Source: Propioniferax innocua
GTDB taxonomy: Bacteria; Actinomycetota; Actinomycetes; Propionibacteriales; Propionibacteriaceae
Reading direction: 5' to 3'
Assembly (NCBI RefSeq): GCF_006716235.1
Contig: NZ_VFOR01000001.1
Location: forward strand, 434,001 to 498,000
DNA: 64,000 nt
Below are positions 47,676-58,119 of this stretch, in pieces (position 1 is the first letter of the stretch; every line of letters begins with the position of its first letter). The translations under genes and the position numbers were made by a program. The notes beneath the pieces are model-generated. The model was given only the letters and a program-made list of their open reading frames with translations, made no database searches and was not told the origin of the DNA.

Positions 47676-48796
47676 CGAATCCGATCACCGATCTGCTGTT
47701 GTCCACCGCACGACATGATCCGGCGACCCTGGCGGCGATGGGCGACGGCCCCTCCCGTCTCGTCGTGGTGGACGACCCCGACGGTTCCCTCGCACTGGCA
47801 GCAACACAGTGGGGCGTACCGGTGCACGTCAGATGTGCTTCTCGGGCCGCGGCCCTCGCCGTCCAGGCAGCGGTTGCCGGAACCGACATCCCCGTGACCG
47901 GTGAATGGCCCGACCCCGCAGAGCACAGGAAGGGATCGGCGTCTGGCCCCACACTCGTGCTCGCGCATCTGCCAAAGTCCCTGCGCGGTGTGGAGTCACT
48001 CGCCCATGCCGCCGCCGATCTGGGGCAGCAGACCCCAAAGACCTCGGCCCCTCAGGATGTGGTGCTGGTGGGCGGTGCGCGACTCAAGTACATGACGCCG
48101 ACCATGAATGAGGTGCTCATGCAACGGTTCGAGCACGTCCACGCCACCCGGGCCCAACGCAAGTCACGGTGTCTTGTCGCATCCGGTCCACGTCCACACG
48201 TCGACCGCACACCGATCCAGAACCCCGTCCACGCCGAAGGAGTCGACCTGACGCTGTGCGCCGTGGGTGATGTGTTCAACGGGGCCGAGGCCGATCACGG
48301 CAGTCTGCTGCTGCTCGATGCCTTGGCTGACCACGGTCCGGACACACCACAACTGATCCATGACCTGGGATGCGGCAACGGTCTGCTCACCGCGTGGTTG
48401 GCGCACAGGTTCCCCGAGGCGCACATCGTCGCCAGCGACGACTCCCGCGACGCGGTCGCCTCGACCCGTGCCACCCTTACCGCCTCGTTCACCGGGCCGC
48501 ACGAAGATCGCGTCCAGGTCTCCTGGCAGGACCGCGCATCCGACGAGCCTCCGGCGTCCACCGATCTCGTGGTGCTCAATCCCCCGTTCCACCGCGGCGG
48601 AGCCATCGACACCGACCTCTCGACCAAACTCATCGACGCCGGTGTGCGCCTGCTCCGCCCGGGCGGACAGTTATGGGTGGTGTACAACTCACATCTTCGG
48701 CACCGCCGTCACCTCGAGCAGTACGGTCGCGTCGAACAGATGGCCCGTGACCCACGATTCACGGTGGTGCGCATGACCTATGATCGGTGGTCGTGA
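47672..48796 (+). CDS. Class I SAM methyltransferase, RsmC/RlmG-like
   Basis: 374 aa. The N-terminal half is a degenerate, SAM-free Rossmann domain as in RsmC/RlmG. The C-terminal half has LIHDLGCGNGLLTAWLAHRF (SAM motif I) near residue 230 and VLNPPFHRGG (NPPF motif for base N-methylation) near 302. The family makes m2G in ribosomal RNA (16S G1207 or 23S G1835); which site applies here is unknown. GTG at 47672 and the stop at 48794-48796 both overlap 2H-phosphoesterase genes through GTGA. Confidence 0.82.
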   Translation: MTNPITDLLLSTARHDPATLAAMGDGPSRLVVVDDPDGSLALAATQWGVPVHVRCASRAAALAVQAAVAGTDIPVTGEWPDPAEHRKGSASGPTLVLAHLPKSLRGVESLAHAAADLGQQTPKTSAPQDVVLVGGARLKYMTPTMNEVLMQRFEHVHATRAQRKSRCLVASGPRPHVDRTPIQNPVHAEGVDLTLCAVGDVFNGAEADHGSLLLLDALADHGPDTPQLIHDLGCGNGLLTAWLAHRFPEAHIVASDDSRDAVASTRATLTASFTGPHEDRVQVSWQDRASDEPPASTDLVVLNPPFHRGGAIDTDLSTKLIDAGVRLLRPGGQLWVVYNSHLRHRRHLEQYGRVEQMARDPRFTVVRMTYDRWS

Positions 48797-49353
48797 GAAT
48801 CCCCGCTGACCATGACGATCCTGAGAGGACGCTTGTCTCAGCACCGGTGGCGCTGCCCGCCAGCGCCCTGATAATCGAAGTGCCCGAAGCCGGTCCCGTG
48901 GTCGACCCCTGGCGAGCCTCGCTCGATGAACTGGCTCCGGTCGGAGTTCCTGCACACGTGACCTGCCTGTTCCCCATCCCCCCCGAGGATGCAATGACAG
49001 GACCGGCAAAGATCGCCGATGCCGTCCGTGACACCGGGGCCTTCGATTACACCTTCGACCGTTGCGCATGGTTCGGGCGCACTGTCCTGTGGCTCGCGCC
49101 CCAAGACCCGACGCCGTTCCTGCGCCTGACTCATGCGCTGACCACTGCCTTCCCGCACCTTCTGCCGTACGAGGGTCGGTTCCCCGAAGTGATCCCCCAC
49201 CTGACCATCGGCCACAAGTGCCCCGCCGAAGCACTCGATGACGCCGAACGGGATATCACTCCCCAACTACCGATCCACGGCCGAGCCACTCATCTCAGCC
49301 TCTACTCACCGCAGCAAGGCGTCTGGACGCGTCTCCAGTCTTTTCCTCTGTGA
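48793..49353 (+). CDS. 2'-5' RNA ligase / 2H phosphoesterase family protein 2
   Basis: 186 aa. The HxT motifs are VPAHVTCLFPI near residue 55 and IPHLTIGHKCP near 135. It is quite unlike copy 1 outside the motifs, so not a recent duplicate. GTG at 48793 overlaps the methyltransferase stop by GTGA, repeating the first junction; GTG at 48787 is a possible alternative. It completes a cassette of two 2H enzymes flanking an RNA methyltransferase. Confidence 0.75.
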   Translation: MRIPADHDDPERTLVSAPVALPASALIIEVPEAGPVVDPWRASLDELAPVGVPAHVTCLFPIPPEDAMTGPAKIADAVRDTGAFDYTFDRCAWFGRTVLWLAPQDPTPFLRLTHALTTAFPHLLPYEGRFPEVIPHLTIGHKCPAEALDDAERDITPQLPIHGRATHLSLYSPQQGVWTRLQSFPL

Positions 49354-49377
49354 ACCATCACCCCACCGACGCCCAGC

Positions 49378-49405
49378 GTCACCACAAAGAAGTCACCACA
49401 AAGAA
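49378..49405. repeat. Two 14-nt direct repeats GTCACCACAAAGAA
   Basis: Copies at 49378-49391 and 49392-49405, in the short spacer before the Rieske gene. Confidence 0.6.
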
Positions 49406-49434
49406 CCGGCGTCACCGCCATGGAATGGAGCATC

Positions 49435-49872
49435 ATGAAGCCATCACATCGTCAGGCCCTCGCACGTGCACTGAGCCGCAGAACCGTCCTACGCGGCGCT
49501 GGAGCCGCTGGCGTGGCCGCAGCCGGTGTCGGCGTCACGGCCTGCTCCGGCCCCGATGAACACAACCCACGGCTGCCCGATCCCAATGCCCAGGCCACCA
49601 TCGCCAAATCGGCGGTCCCCGAGGGCAGTGGGGTCATCGTGGGCGAGTTCGTGGTGACACAGCCCGAGAAGGGCGAGTTCGCCGCCTACAGCGCGGCCTG
49701 CCCCCACCAGGGCTGCAACGTGACCGACGTGGTCGGCGACACGATCCAGTGTGCCTGCCATGGGTCACAGTTCGCCGTCGCCGATGGCTCCATGACGCAG
49801 GGGCCGGCGACCACCGGACTCACTCCTGCCACGGTCACCGAGGACGGCGACGAACTCCAACTCACCGCCTGA
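49435..49872 (+). CDS. Rieske [2Fe-2S] lipoprotein, Tat-exported
   Basis: 145 aa. A twin-arginine signal SRRTVLRGAGAAGVAAAGVG is followed by a lipobox-like VTAC with Cys ~37. The Rieske cluster ligands are CPHQGC and CACHGSQF (residues ~85 and ~105). It is a stand-alone, membrane-anchored Rieske protein rather than QcrA, as the other bc1 genes are absent. ATG at 49435 is chosen over 49420 because the Tat signal then starts normally. The electron partner is unknown. Confidence 0.82.
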   Translation: MKPSHRQALARALSRRTVLRGAGAAGVAAAGVGVTACSGPDEHNPRLPDPNAQATIAKSAVPEGSGVIVGEFVVTQPEKGEFAAYSAACPHQGCNVTDVVGDTIQCACHGSQFAVADGSMTQGPATTGLTPATVTEDGDELQLTA

Positions 49873-49884
49873 GGAAGCGCAGGA

Positions 49885-52800
49885 TCACGTCGTCTTCCTG
49901 ACCGCCGTCTTCTTGGCGGCGCTCTTCTTCGTCGCCGTCTTCTTGGCGGTACTCTTCTTCGTCGCCGTCTTCTTGGCGGTGCTCTTCTTCGTGCCCCGTT
50001 GCGCAGGCTTGGGCGCATCGACGAGGGCGGCGTCCCCCACCGGAACGTTGCTGCCCCGGAGCACGTCGGCCAGAAACTGACCCGTGAACGATTCCGGCAC
50101 CGCTGCGACCTCCTCGGGGGTCCCCTGCGCGACCACCTCGCCGCCGTGGACACCACCTCCGGGCCCCATGTCGATCACGTGGTCGGCCATCTTGATCACA
50201 TCGAGGTTGTGTTCGATGACGATCACCGAGTTGCCCTGATCGACGAGGCGCCCCAGCACGAGCATGAGCTTGCGGATGTCTTCGAAATGCAGACCGGTGG
50301 TGGGCTCGTCCAGCACATACAGGGTCCGCCCAGTGGAACGGCGTTGGAGTTCGGTGGCGAGTTTCACGCGCTGGGCCTCACCGCCCGATAGCGTCGGAGC
50401 CGGCTGACCGAGCCGCACGTATCCGAGGCCGACCTCCGCCAGAGTCTTCAGATAGCGGGAGATCGCCTGGTGGGCCTCGAAGAAGTCGACGGCCTCGGAG
50501 ATCGGCATGTCGAGCACCTCGGCGATGGTCTTGCCCTTGTACCGCACCTCAAGGGTCTCGCGGTTGTAGCGAGCCCCGTCACAGACCTCGCACGGCACGT
50601 ACACATCGGGCAGGAAGTTCATCTCGATGCGGATCGTGCCGTCCCCCATGCAGTTCTCGCAGCGTCCGCCCTTGATGTTGAACGAGAACCGCCCCTGCTG
50701 ATAGCCCCGGACCTTGGCCTCGGGGGTCTCCGCGAAAAGCTTGCGGATGCGATCGAACACACCGGTGTACGTGGCGGGGTTGGAGCGGGGTGTGCGGCCG
50801 ATGGGCGACTGGTCGACGTGGATGATCTTGTCAACGTTGTCGGCTCCGCTGAGTGAACGGTGGTGCCCGGGAACGCTCTTCGAGCCGTAGATGTGCTTCG
50901 ACAGTGCGGTGTAGAGGATCTGGTTCACCAGCGTCGACTTGCCCGAGCCGGACACACCGGTCACCGCAACCAGCTGCCCCAATGGGAAGGTGACATCCAC
51001 ATGCTTGAGGTTGTTCTCATAGGCGTCATGGACGGTCACTTCACGGCCCGGTGTGCGCGGGCGGCGATGTGACGGCAGGGTGATCGAGCGCCGGCCCGCC
51101 AGATAATCGCCCGTGATCGAATCCGCATTGGCCTCGAGTTCGTTCACCGGCCCGGACACGACCACGTGCCCACCGTGCTCACCGGCGCCGGAGCCGATGT
51201 CGACGATCCAGTCGGCCGCCCGGATCGTGTCCTCGTCATGCTCGACCACGATCAGCGTGTTGCCGAGATCACGCAGACGCTTGAGCGTCTCGATCAGGCG
51301 GTGATTGTCCCGCTGATGCAGACCGATGGACGGTTCATCGAGCACATACAGCACACCCACCAGGCCCGAACCGATCTGCGTCGCGAGCCGGATTCGCTGC
51401 GCCTCACCGCCGGACAACGACCCGGCGGCCCGGGAGAGCGTCAGATAGTCGAGTCCGACGTCCAGCAGGAATTCCAGGCGAACGTTGATCTCACGCAGCA
51501 CCTGATCGGCGATCTGCTTCTCCCGGCCAGTCAGCTCAAGATCCCCCAGAAACGCTGCGCAGTCCTCGATGGACAGGTTCGAAATCTCGGCGATGTTCTT
51601 CCCACCCACGGTGACCGCGAGGGATGCCGGCTTGAGACGGTCGCCATCGCAGGCCGTGCAAGGAGCTTCCCGCAGATAACCGGCGAAACGCTCACGGGCA
51701 TGATCCGATTCGGCCTCACTGTGCCGACGAAGCACCCACGGGATCACGCCTTCGAAGTTCGCCGAATAGGAGCGCTCACGCCCGAAACGGTTCCGATAAC
51801 GCACCACGACCGGCTCCCCCAAGCCGTGCAGGATCATCTCGCGCACGTGCTCCGGCAGGGCCTCCCATGGGGTGTCCGTCGAGAAGTTCTCCTTCTTCGA
51901 CAACGCATTGACGACCTTGCGGAAATAGTCCTGCACATGCACACCGCCCCACGGGGCGATCACGCCTTCCGACAACGACTTCGAAGGGTCGGGGATGACC
52001 AGATCGGGGTCGACCTCCAACCGCGTCCCCAACCCCGAACATTCGGGGCACGCGCCGTAGGGAGCGTTGAAGGAGAACTGACGTGGTTCGAGGTCGTCCA
52101 TCGCGATGTCATGCTCATTGGGGCAGGCCATCTTCTCGGAGAACCGGCGTTCCCGCGCACGGTCCTCGGCATCGATATCGACGAAATCTGCGATCACGAT
52201 GCCATCGGCCAGACGCAGCGCGGTCTCCACCGAATCGGTGATGCGACGCATCGCCGAGGGTTTCACCGCGAGCCGGTCGACGACCACCTCGATCGTGTGC
52301 TTCTGCTGCTTGTTGAGTTTCGGCGGATCTGTGAGTTGGTGCACCTGCCCGTCCACACGCACGCGGGCGAAACCGTCAGTTGCCAAGGAGCGGAACAGGT
52401 CGGCGTGCTCGCCTTTGCGTCCACGGACCACCGGTGCCAGCACCTGGAACCGTGTCCCTTCATCCATCGCCATGAGCTGATCCACGATCTGCTGCGGCGT
52501 CTGACGGCTGATCGGCTCACCGCACTGTGGACAGTGGGGCCGACCGGCACGTGCGTAGAGCAGACGCAGATAGTCGTGCACCTCGGTGATCGTGCCGACC
52601 GTCGAGCGGGGGTTCCGGCTCGTCGACTTCTGGTCGATCGACACCGCCGGTGACAGGCCCTCGATGAAATCGACGTGCGGCTTGTCCATCTGACCGAGGA
52701 ACTGGCGTGCATAGGCCGAGAGGGATTCGACGTAACGCCGCTGCCCCTCGGCGAAGATCGTGTCGAAGGCCAACGAGGACTTGCCCGAACCGGACAGGCC

Positions 52801-52923
52801 GGTGAACACGACCAGCGAGTCGCGGGGCAGTTCGATCGAGACATTCTTCAGGTTGTGCTCCCGTGCGCCCTGGACGACGAGGCGATCATGTCCGACACGT
52901 GCTGGAGATTCCGCGTTGTTCAC
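49885..52923 (-). CDS. uvrA: Excinuclease ABC subunit A with basic C-terminal tail
   Basis: 1012 aa. Two ABC ATPase halves: Walker [21 protein letters not shown] near residue 40 and [20 protein letters not shown] near 645. Signature [20 protein letters not shown] and later [12 protein letters not shown], with zinc fingers CPQC and CPECSG plus CENCMGDG. The last ~48 residues are Lys/Thr/Ala-rich ([18 protein letters not shown]), absent from most UvrA. GTG at 52923 is preferred: TAGGGT (52936-52931) with 7 nt gives a leaderless start and excludes 52932. Confidence 0.93.
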   Translation of the reverse strand: MNNAESPARVGHDRLVVQGAREHNLKNVSIELPRDSLVVFTGLSGSGKSSLAFDTIFAEGQRRYVESLSAYARQFLGQMDKPHVDFIEGLSPAVSIDQKSTSRNPRSTVGTITEVHDYLRLLYARAGRPHCPQCGEPISRQTPQQIVDQLMAMDEGTRFQVLAPVVRGRKGEHADLFRSLATDGFARVRVDGQVHQLTDPPKLNKQQKHTIEVVVDRLAVKPSAMRRITDSVETALRLADGIVIADFVDIDAEDRARERRFSEKMACPNEHDIAMDDLEPRQFSFNAPYGACPECSGLGTRLEVDPDLVIPDPSKSLSEGVIAPWGGVHVQDYFRKVVNALSKKENFSTDTPWEALPEHVREMILHGLGEPVVVRYRNRFGRERSYSANFEGVIPWVLRRHSEAESDHARERFAGYLREAPCTACDGDRLKPASLAVTVGGKNIAEISNLSIEDCAAFLGDLELTGREKQIADQVLREINVRLEFLLDVGLDYLTLSRAAGSLSGGEAQRIRLATQIGSGLVGVLYVLDEPSIGLHQRDNHRLIETLKRLRDLGNTLIVVEHDEDTIRAADWIVDIGSGAGEHGGHVVVSGPVNELEANADSITGDYLAGRRSITLPSHRRPRTPGREVTVHDAYENNLKHVDVTFPLGQLVAVTGVSGSGKSTLVNQILYTALSKHIYGSKSVPGHHRSLSGADNVDKIIHVDQSPIGRTPRSNPATYTGVFDRIRKLFAETPEAKVRGYQQGRFSFNIKGGRCENCMGDGTIRIEMNFLPDVYVPCEVCDGARYNRETLEVRYKGKTIAEVLDMPISEAVDFFEAHQAISRYLKTLAEVGLGYVRLGQPAPTLSGGEAQRVKLATELQRRSTGRTLYVLDEPTTGLHFEDIRKLMLVLGRLVDQGNSVIVIEHNLDVIKMADHVIDMGPGGGVHGGEVVAQGTPEEVAAVPESFTGQFLADVLRGSNVPVGDAALVDAPKPAQRGTKKSTAKKTATKKSTAKKTATKKSAAKKTAVRKTT

Positions 52924-52930
52924 GCACACC

Positions 52931-52936
52931 ACCCTA
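52931..52936 (-). promoter_or_regulatory. -10 hexamer TAGGGT for uvrA
   Basis: TAGGGT on the minus strand, 7 nt before GTG 52923. It overlaps the alternative GTG at 52932. No LexA-type operator was evident. Confidence 0.5.
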
Positions 52937-53019
52937 AAGGATTCGAACTGGTTTGCGAGCCCGGCGTGGCCGACGGACTTCTCAACCCTAATCGCGTCCC
53001 TTTGGGAGATTCATCGCCG

Positions 53020-53040
53020 GACCCGAGTGCGGGTCTTTCT
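53020..53040 (+). terminator. Small GC hairpin followed by T-rich run, plus strand
   Basis: GACCCG-AGTG-CGGGTC (53020-53035) then TTTCT. It looks like a rho-independent terminator, but no plus-strand gene ends before it, so it may be an attenuator or chance. Confidence 0.3.
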
Positions 53041-53166
53041 TCGTGCCCCGCAGACGTGCATGGTCTGCGCGAGCCGGAGTGCCTGACTGCCGGGACGCCT
53101 GAGCGTCCAAATGCCTGACTGCCAGAATATTTGGTCGAAGGAGCACATCCGCTGCGAGGAGGATCC

Positions 53167-53787
53167 ATGACCACCGAACAGATCGCCGACATCACCCTGA
53201 CCACGACCGTCGTCAGCCAGATGATGAACAACGTCTACCTCCTGGAACGCGGAGCCGATCGTGTGCTCATCGATGCCGCCAATGAGCCAGAGAGACTTCT
53301 CGAAGTCATCGGCGACGAGCCGTTGCAGACGGTCATCACCACCCATCGCCACCCGGACCACATCGGGGCCCTCGCCGAGGTGGCCGCTGCCACCGGTGCA
53401 CGGCTCATCTGCGGCAGGCCGGACAAGGACGCCATCGACGCCGCCACCGGCACCACCTCCGAGAGTGTCTGGACCGGTGACACGATCAGGCAGGGCTCGA
53501 TCGAGCTCGAGGTCATCGGCCTGGTGGGCCACACCCCCGGAGCGATCGCCCTCGCGCTGCGCACCGAGGGCAACCCCGTGTATCTGTTCAGTGGCGACTC
53601 GTTGTTTCCCGGTGGCCCCGGAAAAACCAACACCCCCGGTGACTTCACCAGCCTCATGGATGATCTGGAGACCCGGATCTTCGGAGTGTTCGGGGACGAC
53701 ACCGTGGTGCTCCCCGGTCACGGCGACCGCACGACGCTCGGGGCGGAGCGCCCGCATCTCGGCGAGTGGCGCGAACGCGGTTGGTGA
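53167..53787 (+). CDS. MBL-fold metallohydrolase
   Basis: 206 aa. The zinc motif THRHPDHIGAL (HxHxDH) near residue 60, then HTPGAIALAL near 125, the metal-bridging Asp in SGDSLFPGGPGKTN near 145, and LPGHGDRT near 180. The glyoxalase II-like branch is likely, but the substrate is unknown. ATG at 53167 has GAGGAGG just upstream. It is convergent with the MFS gene, with no room for a long terminator. Confidence 0.82.
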   Translation: MTTEQIADITLTTTVVSQMMNNVYLLERGADRVLIDAANEPERLLEVIGDEPLQTVITTHRHPDHIGALAEVAAATGARLICGRPDKDAIDAATGTTSESVWTGDTIRQGSIELEVIGLVGHTPGAIALALRTEGNPVYLFSGDSLFPGGPGKTNTPGDFTSLMDDLETRIFGVFGDDTVVLPGHGDRTTLGAERPHLGEWRERGW

Positions 53788-53804
53788 TCCGAGCGGGCTG
53801 GTGA

Positions 53805-55034
53805 TCAGATCCGGCGTGGCCGCGTGGGGCTCTGGGCGCCGATGACGCACCCGGCGGTCACCGCCAGGGCGCCGGCAGCGACCCCGGGCCAGAAACCACG
53901 GGTCGGTTCTGACACCAACATGCCACTCACGGCTGCGCCCAGTGATATCCCGAGGGTGAGAGCAGTCATGGCCATGGTCATCGCTTGGTTGACGCGGGCC
54001 TGGGGCGCGACCTGTTCGATCCCACCGAAAGAACTCACCAGTACTGCGCCGACGCCGATCCCGATCCCCAGCGCCACGGCCGCCTGAATCCCTGGGGACT
54101 GCACGAACTGGATCATCGTCTCCCCCACGATCATCAGGGCTCCACCACAGATGATCTTCATCGATCGTGACGCCGGGAGCCGCACCACCAGAATGCTCAT
54201 ACAGGCACTGCCGATACCGACGCAGCCATAGATGAGGCCGCTGAGTTCAGGACGCCCCGCTGCGTCGCTGACCGCAGTGAGTGTGGTCTGAGTGGATCCG
54301 AAGATCATCCCGACGGCCATGCAGCCCAGCAGGGGCCACACCATGCGGCCCAGCGGAAGCGGCACCCGTACCGAGGTTCCGTCCTGTTCGGAACCCGCCG
54401 ACTGCGACGCGGTGGGTTGTGGTGATCGGGTGGCGAGAAAGATCCAGAAGATCCCCTCGCCCACCCATGTGAAGCACAGCAACACCCAGAGCGCCGGGTC
54501 GGGCCCGAGCAGTCCGACCAGGAGGCTCGCCAACACCGGCCCCACGACGAACGAGACCTCATCACAGGCACCTTCATATCCGAGCGCGACCCGGATGAGC
54601 GACGGTTCCTCACGTTTGCGTGCCAACAGCGACCAGTGCGCTCGCGAGATCGGGCCCACCTGTGGATTGGCCGCACCGACCACGAAGGAGCACAGCAGCA
54701 CCAAGGCAGGCAGCGGCGTCATGGCCACCACAGCGATCAACATGAGCAGCCCCAAAGTCTGGCCGATGATGGCTGCCAACACCACGGGAGCTGGGCCGAA
54801 CCGGTCTGCAGCTCGCCCGACGATCGGTGCCCCGGCCGCAATACCCAACCCGTTCGCAGCCACGGTGAGACCGCCGAGCCCGAAACCCAGCCCCGAACTG
54901 GTCACATACATCAACAGGCCCAGCTGGAGAGTTGCAGCCGGTATCCGCCCGATCGCGCCGGTGATGAGGAAGGGCCAACCTCCCACCTTCACCAGGGATG
55001 GTTGGTGGACGCGGGACGCGTCGCCCGATGTCAC
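53805..55034 (-). CDS. MFS transporter (drug/metabolite efflux-like)
   Basis: 409 aa, about 12 membrane segments. Motif A-like [20 protein letters not shown] near residue 70, and [20 protein letters not shown] in the second half. The substrate is unknown. GTG at 55034 overlaps the uvrB stop (GTGA), so it is coupled to uvrB, an odd pairing with no obvious functional link. Confidence 0.78.
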   Translation of the reverse strand: MTSGDASRVHQPSLVKVGGWPFLITGAIGRIPAATLQLGLLMYVTSSGLGFGLGGLTVAANGLGIAAGAPIVGRAADRFGPAPVVLAAIIGQTLGLLMLIAVVAMTPLPALVLLCSFVVGAANPQVGPISRAHWSLLARKREEPSLIRVALGYEGACDEVSFVVGPVLASLLVGLLGPDPALWVLLCFTWVGEGIFWIFLATRSPQPTASQSAGSEQDGTSVRVPLPLGRMVWPLLGCMAVGMIFGSTQTTLTAVSDAAGRPELSGLIYGCVGIGSACMSILVVRLPASRSMKIICGGALMIVGETMIQFVQSPGIQAAVALGIGIGVGAVLVSSFGGIEQVAPQARVNQAMTMAMTALTLGISLGAAVSGMLVSEPTRGFWPGVAAGALAVTAGCVIGAQSPTRPRRI

Positions 55035-57103
55035 TTGGTGGCCTCCACCATCTGACGCAGCTCCTTCTTCAGGTCGGCCACCTCGTCACGGAGGCGAGCG
55101 GCGAGCTCGAAATTCAGCTCTCCTGCAGCGGCCCGCATCTGTTCGGTGAGGTCCTTCACCAGAGCGGCCAGATCCTCGGTGGGCATGGCCGCAGTATCTC
55201 GGCGTTCACGTCTGGCGTCGGGAACCTTGCCGCTCATCCGGCTGTCAGCCATGAGCGATGCCGTGTCGGCCTCCTCACGGTCAAGCATCGCGGTGATGTC
55301 GGAGATCTTCTTGCGCAGGGGCTGGGGATCGATGCCGTGTTCGGTGTTGTAGGCGATCTGCACCTCGCGTCGACGATTGGTCTCATCGATGGCCGACTTC
55401 ATGCTGGGGGTGATGGTGTCGGCGTACATGTGCACCTGCCCGTCCACGTTTCGCGCGGCACGGCCGATCGTCTGGATGAGGGAGCGCTCCGAGCGCAGGA
55501 AACCTTCCTTGTCGGCATCGAGGATGGCCACCAGCGAGACCTCGGGAAGGTCCAGACCCTCACGCAGCAGATTGATACCGACGAGCACGTCGTACTCGCC
55601 CATCCGAAGGTCGCGCAGCAGTTCGACGCGCTTCAACGTGTCCACTTCCGAGTGCAGATACCGCGTGCGGACGCCGTTCTCCATCAGGTAATCGGTGAGG
55701 TCCTCGGCCATCTTCTTGGTCAGGGTCGTCACCAGGACGCGCTCACCCTTGTCGGCGCGTTTCCCGATCTCGGCGAGCAGATCATCGATCTGCCCCTTCG
55801 TGGGTTTGATGACCACCTCTGGGTCGACGAGTCCGGTCGGCCGGATGATCTGCTCCACGTATCCGTTGCTGCGTTCCATCTCATAGGTGCCGGGGGTGGC
55901 CGACAAATAGACGGTCTGGCCGATGCGCTCGACGAATTCGTCGAACTTCAACGGCCGGTTGTCCATGGCGCTGGGCAGCCGGAAGCCATGTTCCACGAGC
56001 GTCCGTTTACGTGACATGTCGCCTTCGTACATCGCGCCGATCTGCGGCACCGACACGTGGGATTCGTCGAGGACGAGCACGAAGTCTTCCGGGAAGTAGT
56101 CGAGCAAGCAGTTCGGCGGAGTTCCGGGGCCGCGACCATCGATATGGCGCGAGTAGTTCTCGATGCCGGAGCATGAGCCGATCTGTCGCATCATCTCGAG
56201 GTCGTACGTGGTCCGCATGCGGAGCCGCTGGGCCTCCAACAGTTTGTTCTGTTCCTCGAGCTCGGTGAGGCGTTCACCGAGCTCCTCTTCGATTCCCTGC
56301 ATCGCACGTTCCATCCGCTCAGAGCCAGCGGCATAGTGGGACGCTGGGAAGATGTACATCTCCTGATCCTCGCTGACGACCTCACCGGTGAGCGGCTGCA
56401 AGGTGGTGAGCGCATCGATCTCGTCGCCGAAGAACTCGACGCGCCACGCGAGCTCCTCGTACATCGGGAAGACTTCCAAAGTGTCTCCCCGGACGCGGAA
56501 TGTGCCACGTTCACCGGCGATGTCATTGCGTGAGTACTGGATATCGACAAGGCGGCGCAGCAGGTCATCGCGGTCCCATTCCTGTCCGACCTTCAGCCGG
56601 ATCATCTGGTCAACCCACTCGGTGGGGGTTCCGAGACCATAGATGGCCGAGACGGTGCCGACGACGATCACGTCACGCCGTGTCAACAGCGAGTAGGTGG
56701 CACGGTGCCGCATCCGTTCGACCTCCTCGTTGAGCGAGGAGTCCTTTTCGATGTAGGTATCGGTCTGCGGCACGTAGGCCTCAGGTTGGTAGTAGTCGTA
56801 GTACGACACGAAGTACTCGACCGCATTCTCGGGGAAGAAGCCCCGCAACTCGTTGGCGAACTGCGCCGCCAACGTCTTGTTCGGTTGCATCACCATCATC
56901 GGACGCTGCAGCCGCTCGGCCAGCCAGGCAACGGTGGCCGTCTTGCCAGTGCCCGTGGCACCCAGAAGCACCACGTTCTGCTCCCCGGCGTTGATCCGTC
57001 GCTCCAGCTCGGCGATCGCCTTGGGCTGGTCACCCGACGGATCGAAATCGCTGTGCACCTCGAACGGAGCCAACCGTCGCTGAACCTCTTCCACCGGACG
57101 CAT
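55031..57103 (-). CDS. uvrB: Excinuclease ABC subunit B
   Basis: 690 aa. Walker [21 protein letters not shown] near residue 48, the beta-hairpin [20 protein letters not shown] near 100, DEAD-like [17 protein letters not shown] near 350, and the motif VI segment [20 protein letters not shown] near 545. The C-terminal UVR domain is [23 protein letters not shown] at 57103 fits both the family N-terminus ([15 protein letters not shown]) and the TAGGCT hexamer 7 nt upstream; the frame continues to 57184. Confidence 0.94.
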   Translation of the reverse strand: MRPVEEVQRRLAPFEVHSDFDPSGDQPKAIAELERRINAGEQNVVLLGATGTGKTATVAWLAERLQRPMMVMQPNKTLAAQFANELRGFFPENAVEYFVSYYDYYQPEAYVPQTDTYIEKDSSLNEEVERMRHRATYSLLTRRDVIVVGTVSAIYGLGTPTEWVDQMIRLKVGQEWDRDDLLRRLVDIQYSRNDIAGERGTFRVRGDTLEVFPMYEELAWRVEFFGDEIDALTTLQPLTGEVVSEDQEMYIFPASHYAAGSERMERAMQGIEEELGERLTELEEQNKLLEAQRLRMRTTYDLEMMRQIGSCSGIENYSRHIDGRGPGTPPNCLLDYFPEDFVLVLDESHVSVPQIGAMYEGDMSRKRTLVEHGFRLPSAMDNRPLKFDEFVERIGQTVYLSATPGTYEMERSNGYVEQIIRPTGLVDPEVVIKPTKGQIDDLLAEIGKRADKGERVLVTTLTKKMAEDLTDYLMENGVRTRYLHSEVDTLKRVELLRDLRMGEYDVLVGINLLREGLDLPEVSLVAILDADKEGFLRSERSLIQTIGRAARNVDGQVHMYADTITPSMKSAIDETNRRREVQIAYNTEHGIDPQPLRKKISDITAMLDREEADTASLMADSRMSGKVPDARRERRDTAAMPTEDLAALVKDLTEQMRAAAGELNFELAARLRDEVADLKKELRQMVEATK

Positions 57104-57110
57104 GGACACG

Positions 57111-57116
57111 AGCCTA
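57111..57116 (-). promoter_or_regulatory. -10 hexamer TAGGCT for uvrB
   Basis: TAGGCT on the minus strand, 7 nt before ATG 57103; decides the start. Confidence 0.5.
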
Positions 57117-57195
57117 CGCCGGGGCAGCCACTGGACTCCACGAACACGCGTGGCGTGGGCCGTCGATCGGTTGGCCCACGCCACGCGGGAGTGCG

Positions 57196-58119
57196 TCAGA
57201 GTTGGGGATAGATCTGGTTCAGCACATGATCGGGGTCACCGGAATCAAGAACGGACTTCAGGTTCCCTTCCTCCGCCTCGATGAAGGTGATGAGTGTCTT
57301 CCCACCTTCTGCTTGGACGACCACGCCGAGAACCTCGACATCGACCGTTCCATCACCGGTCGACACTGTTCCGAATCCGGACATGGCGGCAAGCTCTTGT
57401 GTCCCCTGGGTCTCAGTGGTGACTTCGCCGGTCTGCACATTCGTGGCGTTGTCCAGATAGTTGTCCATCTCACTGCGAAGAAGGTTCTCTGGCGAGCGGC
57501 CATCGACGGCCACAGCCACGTGCTGCACGGCTGGGACCGAAGGGTCCATCAGCATCACCACCGTGCCGTCGTTCGTCTTCACCTCCCAGCCGGGAGCCGG
57601 GTCGAACGACACGCCGCCGACAGAGACCTCACCCGCGTCACCGGGGTTGGGTTCGTCATTGGGGCTGGGTTCATCGTTGGGGCTGGGTTCATCGTTGGGG
57701 TCCGCGGGTTCCGTCGGCACCGGGCTGGGTGGGTCGACCGGTGGCGGTGGCGTGGGCGACTCTTTTCCGGTCACCAGCATGAGCACCAGCCCGATGGTGA
57801 CCACCAGGACCACAAAGCCACCCACGATTCCGAGGATCATGCCCGAGGAGAGACCGCCCTTGGCCGATGGGATCTGCCCACCGGAACCTCCCGGCCACTG
57901 CTGATACTGCCCCGGCTGCTGCTGGAACTGCCCCGGCTGCTGCTGGAACTGCCCCGGCTGCTGCTGGAACTGCCCCGGCTGCTGCTGGAACTGCCCCGGC
58001 TGCTGCTGGAACTGCCCCGGCTGCTGCTGGAACTGCCCCGGCTGCTGCTGATACTGCCAGCCACCCGGATTCTGGCCTCCCTGCTGCCCCCAGCTCTGGC
58101 CCTGATTCCAGTTGCTCAT
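57196..58119 (-). CDS. Gln-rich repeat, single-pass membrane protein
   Basis: 307 aa. Residues ~24-72 hold seven QQQPGQ(F/Y) heptads. A membrane segment [20 protein letters not shown] (~95-118) follows, then a Pro/Asp-rich stretch with NDEPSP repeats and a ~150-aa exported domain ([20 protein letters not shown]). The layout, a disordered cytoplasmic head plus an exported domain, resembles the protein at 37264. ATG at 58119 overlaps the prsW-like stop (ATGA). Role unknown. Confidence 0.75.
   Translation of the reverse strand: MSNWNQGQSWGQQGGQNPGGWQYQQQPGQFQQQPGQFQQQPGQFQQQPGQFQQQPGQFQQQPGQFQQQPGQYQQWPGGSGGQIPSAKGGLSSGMILGIVGGFVVLVVTIGLVLMLVTGKESPTPPPPVDPPSPVPTEPADPNDEPSPNDEPSPNDEPNPGDAGEVSVGGVSFDPAPGWEVKTNDGTVVMLMDPSVPAVQHVAVAVDGRSPENLLRSEMDNYLDNATNVQTGEVTTETQGTQELAAMSGFGTVSTGDGTVDVEVLGVVVQAEGGKTLITFIEAEEGNLKSVLDSGDPDHVLNQIYPQL
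57904..58050. repeat. Seven 21-nt coding repeats (QQQPGQF)
   Basis: Seven in-frame 21-nt units, six ending in Phe and one in Tyr, nearly identical at DNA level. Same period as the array at 46845. Confidence 0.85.

Noticed and set aside
51166-52653. Long plus-strand frame (495 aa) within uvrA
   Set aside because: Antisense shadow of uvrA; no family motif.
52921-52990. tRNA-like AGTTCGAATCC on the minus strand near the uvrA promoter
   Set aside because: Flanks do not form a T-stem, and no acceptor, D or anticodon arm is found.
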